From assembly GCA_947311535.1 (NCBI GenBank), contig CAMZLP010000011.1:1-64000 (forward strand): a stretch of 64,000 nt of DNA, given 5' to 3'. Made by a program: the position numbers and the translations under genes. The notes beneath the pieces were generated by a model that was not told where the DNA came from, ran no database searches, and saw nothing but the letters and a program-made list of their open reading frames with translations. Below are positions 63,517 to 64,000 of the stretch, in pieces; the first letter of the stretch is position 1, and the number at the start of each line of letters is the position of its first letter. This DNA is from an uncultured Deinococcota bacterium (GTDB taxonomy: Bacteria > Deinococcota > Deinococci > Deinococcales > Trueperaceae).

Positions 63517-64000
63517 AATTTAACCTCTACAAAAAACTTTTCAAACAAGTTTGCAACAATGCTATTGCGATAGCTTGCACTAGCTCGCAGGTCATCTAAA
63601 GGCGTAAATTCATTTAATAAGATTTCTTTGGCTTTTAAAATCGTTTTTTTGCTCCAAGATTTATTAAGTAAATACTTTTCTGCTGCTATTGCCCTAATAG
63701 GAATTGCCGCAACCCCACCATATGCAAGCCGAGCATGAGTTATTTTGTTTTCTTTATTTAAATCAATTACAAAAGATGCCGCCACAATTGAAATATCATC
63801 TGTGCCACGTTTGGCAATTTTGTATGAATGGCTTAGGCGTTTTAGGCCAGCTTCTTTTTTAGGAATAGTAACTGAGATAATTACCTCATCAGCTTCTTTT
63901 TTAGTTTGGCGATAGCCTGTAAAATATTCAGCTAATAATACAGCCCGTTTTTGATTTGCATTTTGTAAATTCACAGCAGCATCTAAAGCTAAGAAAACAG
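63513..64000 (-). CDS. xdhA: Xanthine dehydrogenase FAD subunit (partial, 5' end outside window)
   Basis: The frame is open to the right edge; an internal GTG at 63974 is not the true start, since sequence upstream reads VFLALDAAVNLQNAN in frame. The visible part matches the end of the FAD-binding and CO dehydrogenase flavoprotein C-terminal domains, with LLAEYFTGYRQTKKEADEVI, AKRGTDDISIVAASF, ARLAYGGVAAIPIRA and LRASASYRNSIVANL. The missing N-terminus may also carry the 2Fe-2S domains if this is an XdhA-type fusion. It overlaps xdhB by 4 bases. Confidence 0.88.
   Translation of the reverse strand, partial: VFLALDAAVNLQNANQKRAVLLAEYFTGYRQTKKEADEVIISVTIPKKEAGLKRLSHSYKIAKRGTDDISIVAASFVIDLNKENKITHARLAYGGVAAIPIRAIAAEKYLLNKSWSKKTILKAKEILLNEFTPLDDLRASASYRNSIVANLFEKFFVEVKL

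Noticed and set aside
1-64000. CRISPR arrays, prophage, insertion sequences, tRNA and rRNA genes
   Set aside because: No regularly spaced repeats, transposase or integrase motifs, or cloverleaf-like intergenic sequence were seen on reading the window.

Overview
The window is one stretch of an AT-rich (roughly 37% GC by eye), gene-dense bacterial chromosome. Lipoprotein signals, a Tat signal, MreC/MreD/PBP2 and many periplasmic cytochromes point to an aerobic, probably rod-shaped bacterium with a periplasm. A Thermus-like ba3-type oxidase with a tiny subunit IIa, a NurA-type nuclease, a PEGA-domain protein, a PSP1 protein and a penicillin-acylase homologue together suggest a low-GC relative of Deinococcota. 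That placement is an inference from gene content; there is no rRNA in the window to test it. I see no tRNA, rRNA, CRISPR array, transposase, integrase or prophage.

Layout. 1-5.2 kb: two paralogous secreted proteins of unknown function with the wreck of a third between them, a winged-helix regulator with two palindromes in front of it, and a small helical protein. 5.2-13 kb: leuS, then mreC and maf on the minus strand, then bcp-rpiA-acpS-DUF72, then a DUF454 membrane protein, moaB and an Rrf2-family regulator on the minus strand. 13.4-16.7 kb: the ba3 oxidase operon (subunit IIa, cytochrome c-fused subunit II, subunit I) plus an unknown membrane protein. 16.8-28.3 kb: sixA, CYTH and nhaP, then rnhB, PSP1, holB, a phosphoesterase and a PEGA protein, then topA-cupin-recO-plsY. 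28.4-38.6 kb: a putative lipoprotein gene with TGA at its lipobox codon, a tri-haem cytochrome and the full alternative complex III operon actABCDEF. 39-46 kb: an M48 protease, a YbjQ pair, a PfkB kinase, a GT2 glycosyltransferase with a HEAT-repeat membrane protein, a response regulator and an isoaspartyl peptidase. 46-57 kb: mreD-mrdA-minC, thiolase, an LEA-like lipoprotein, serA-aminotransferase, guaA, a TlpA-like protein and a broken DinB-like gene. 57-64 kb: penicillin acylase, NurA, a small membrane protein and xanthine dehydrogenase subunits running off the right edge.

How it fits together. Alternative complex III (quinol oxidation) and the ba3 oxidase (oxygen reduction) would form one respiratory chain. 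Closely related mono-haem cytochrome c domains occur both at the end of oxidase subunit II and three times in the cytochrome encoded behind actF. The same palindrome, AGGACAATTGTCCT, lies upstream of both operons and a degenerate copy lies upstream of the nearby Rrf2 regulator (cysteines C92, C98, C107), so a redox or Fe-S-sensing regulon controlling the whole terminal chain is likely.

The most striking genome-wide signal is the palindrome GCTCGAGC. It occurs at least 36 times in 64 kb, mostly inside coding sequence, where fewer than one copy is expected. It behaves like the HIP1 octamer of cyanobacteria, but with a different sequence. Three otherwise intact genes are each interrupted by a single in-frame stop (TGA at 28519, TAG at 43554-43556, TGA at 56986-56988).
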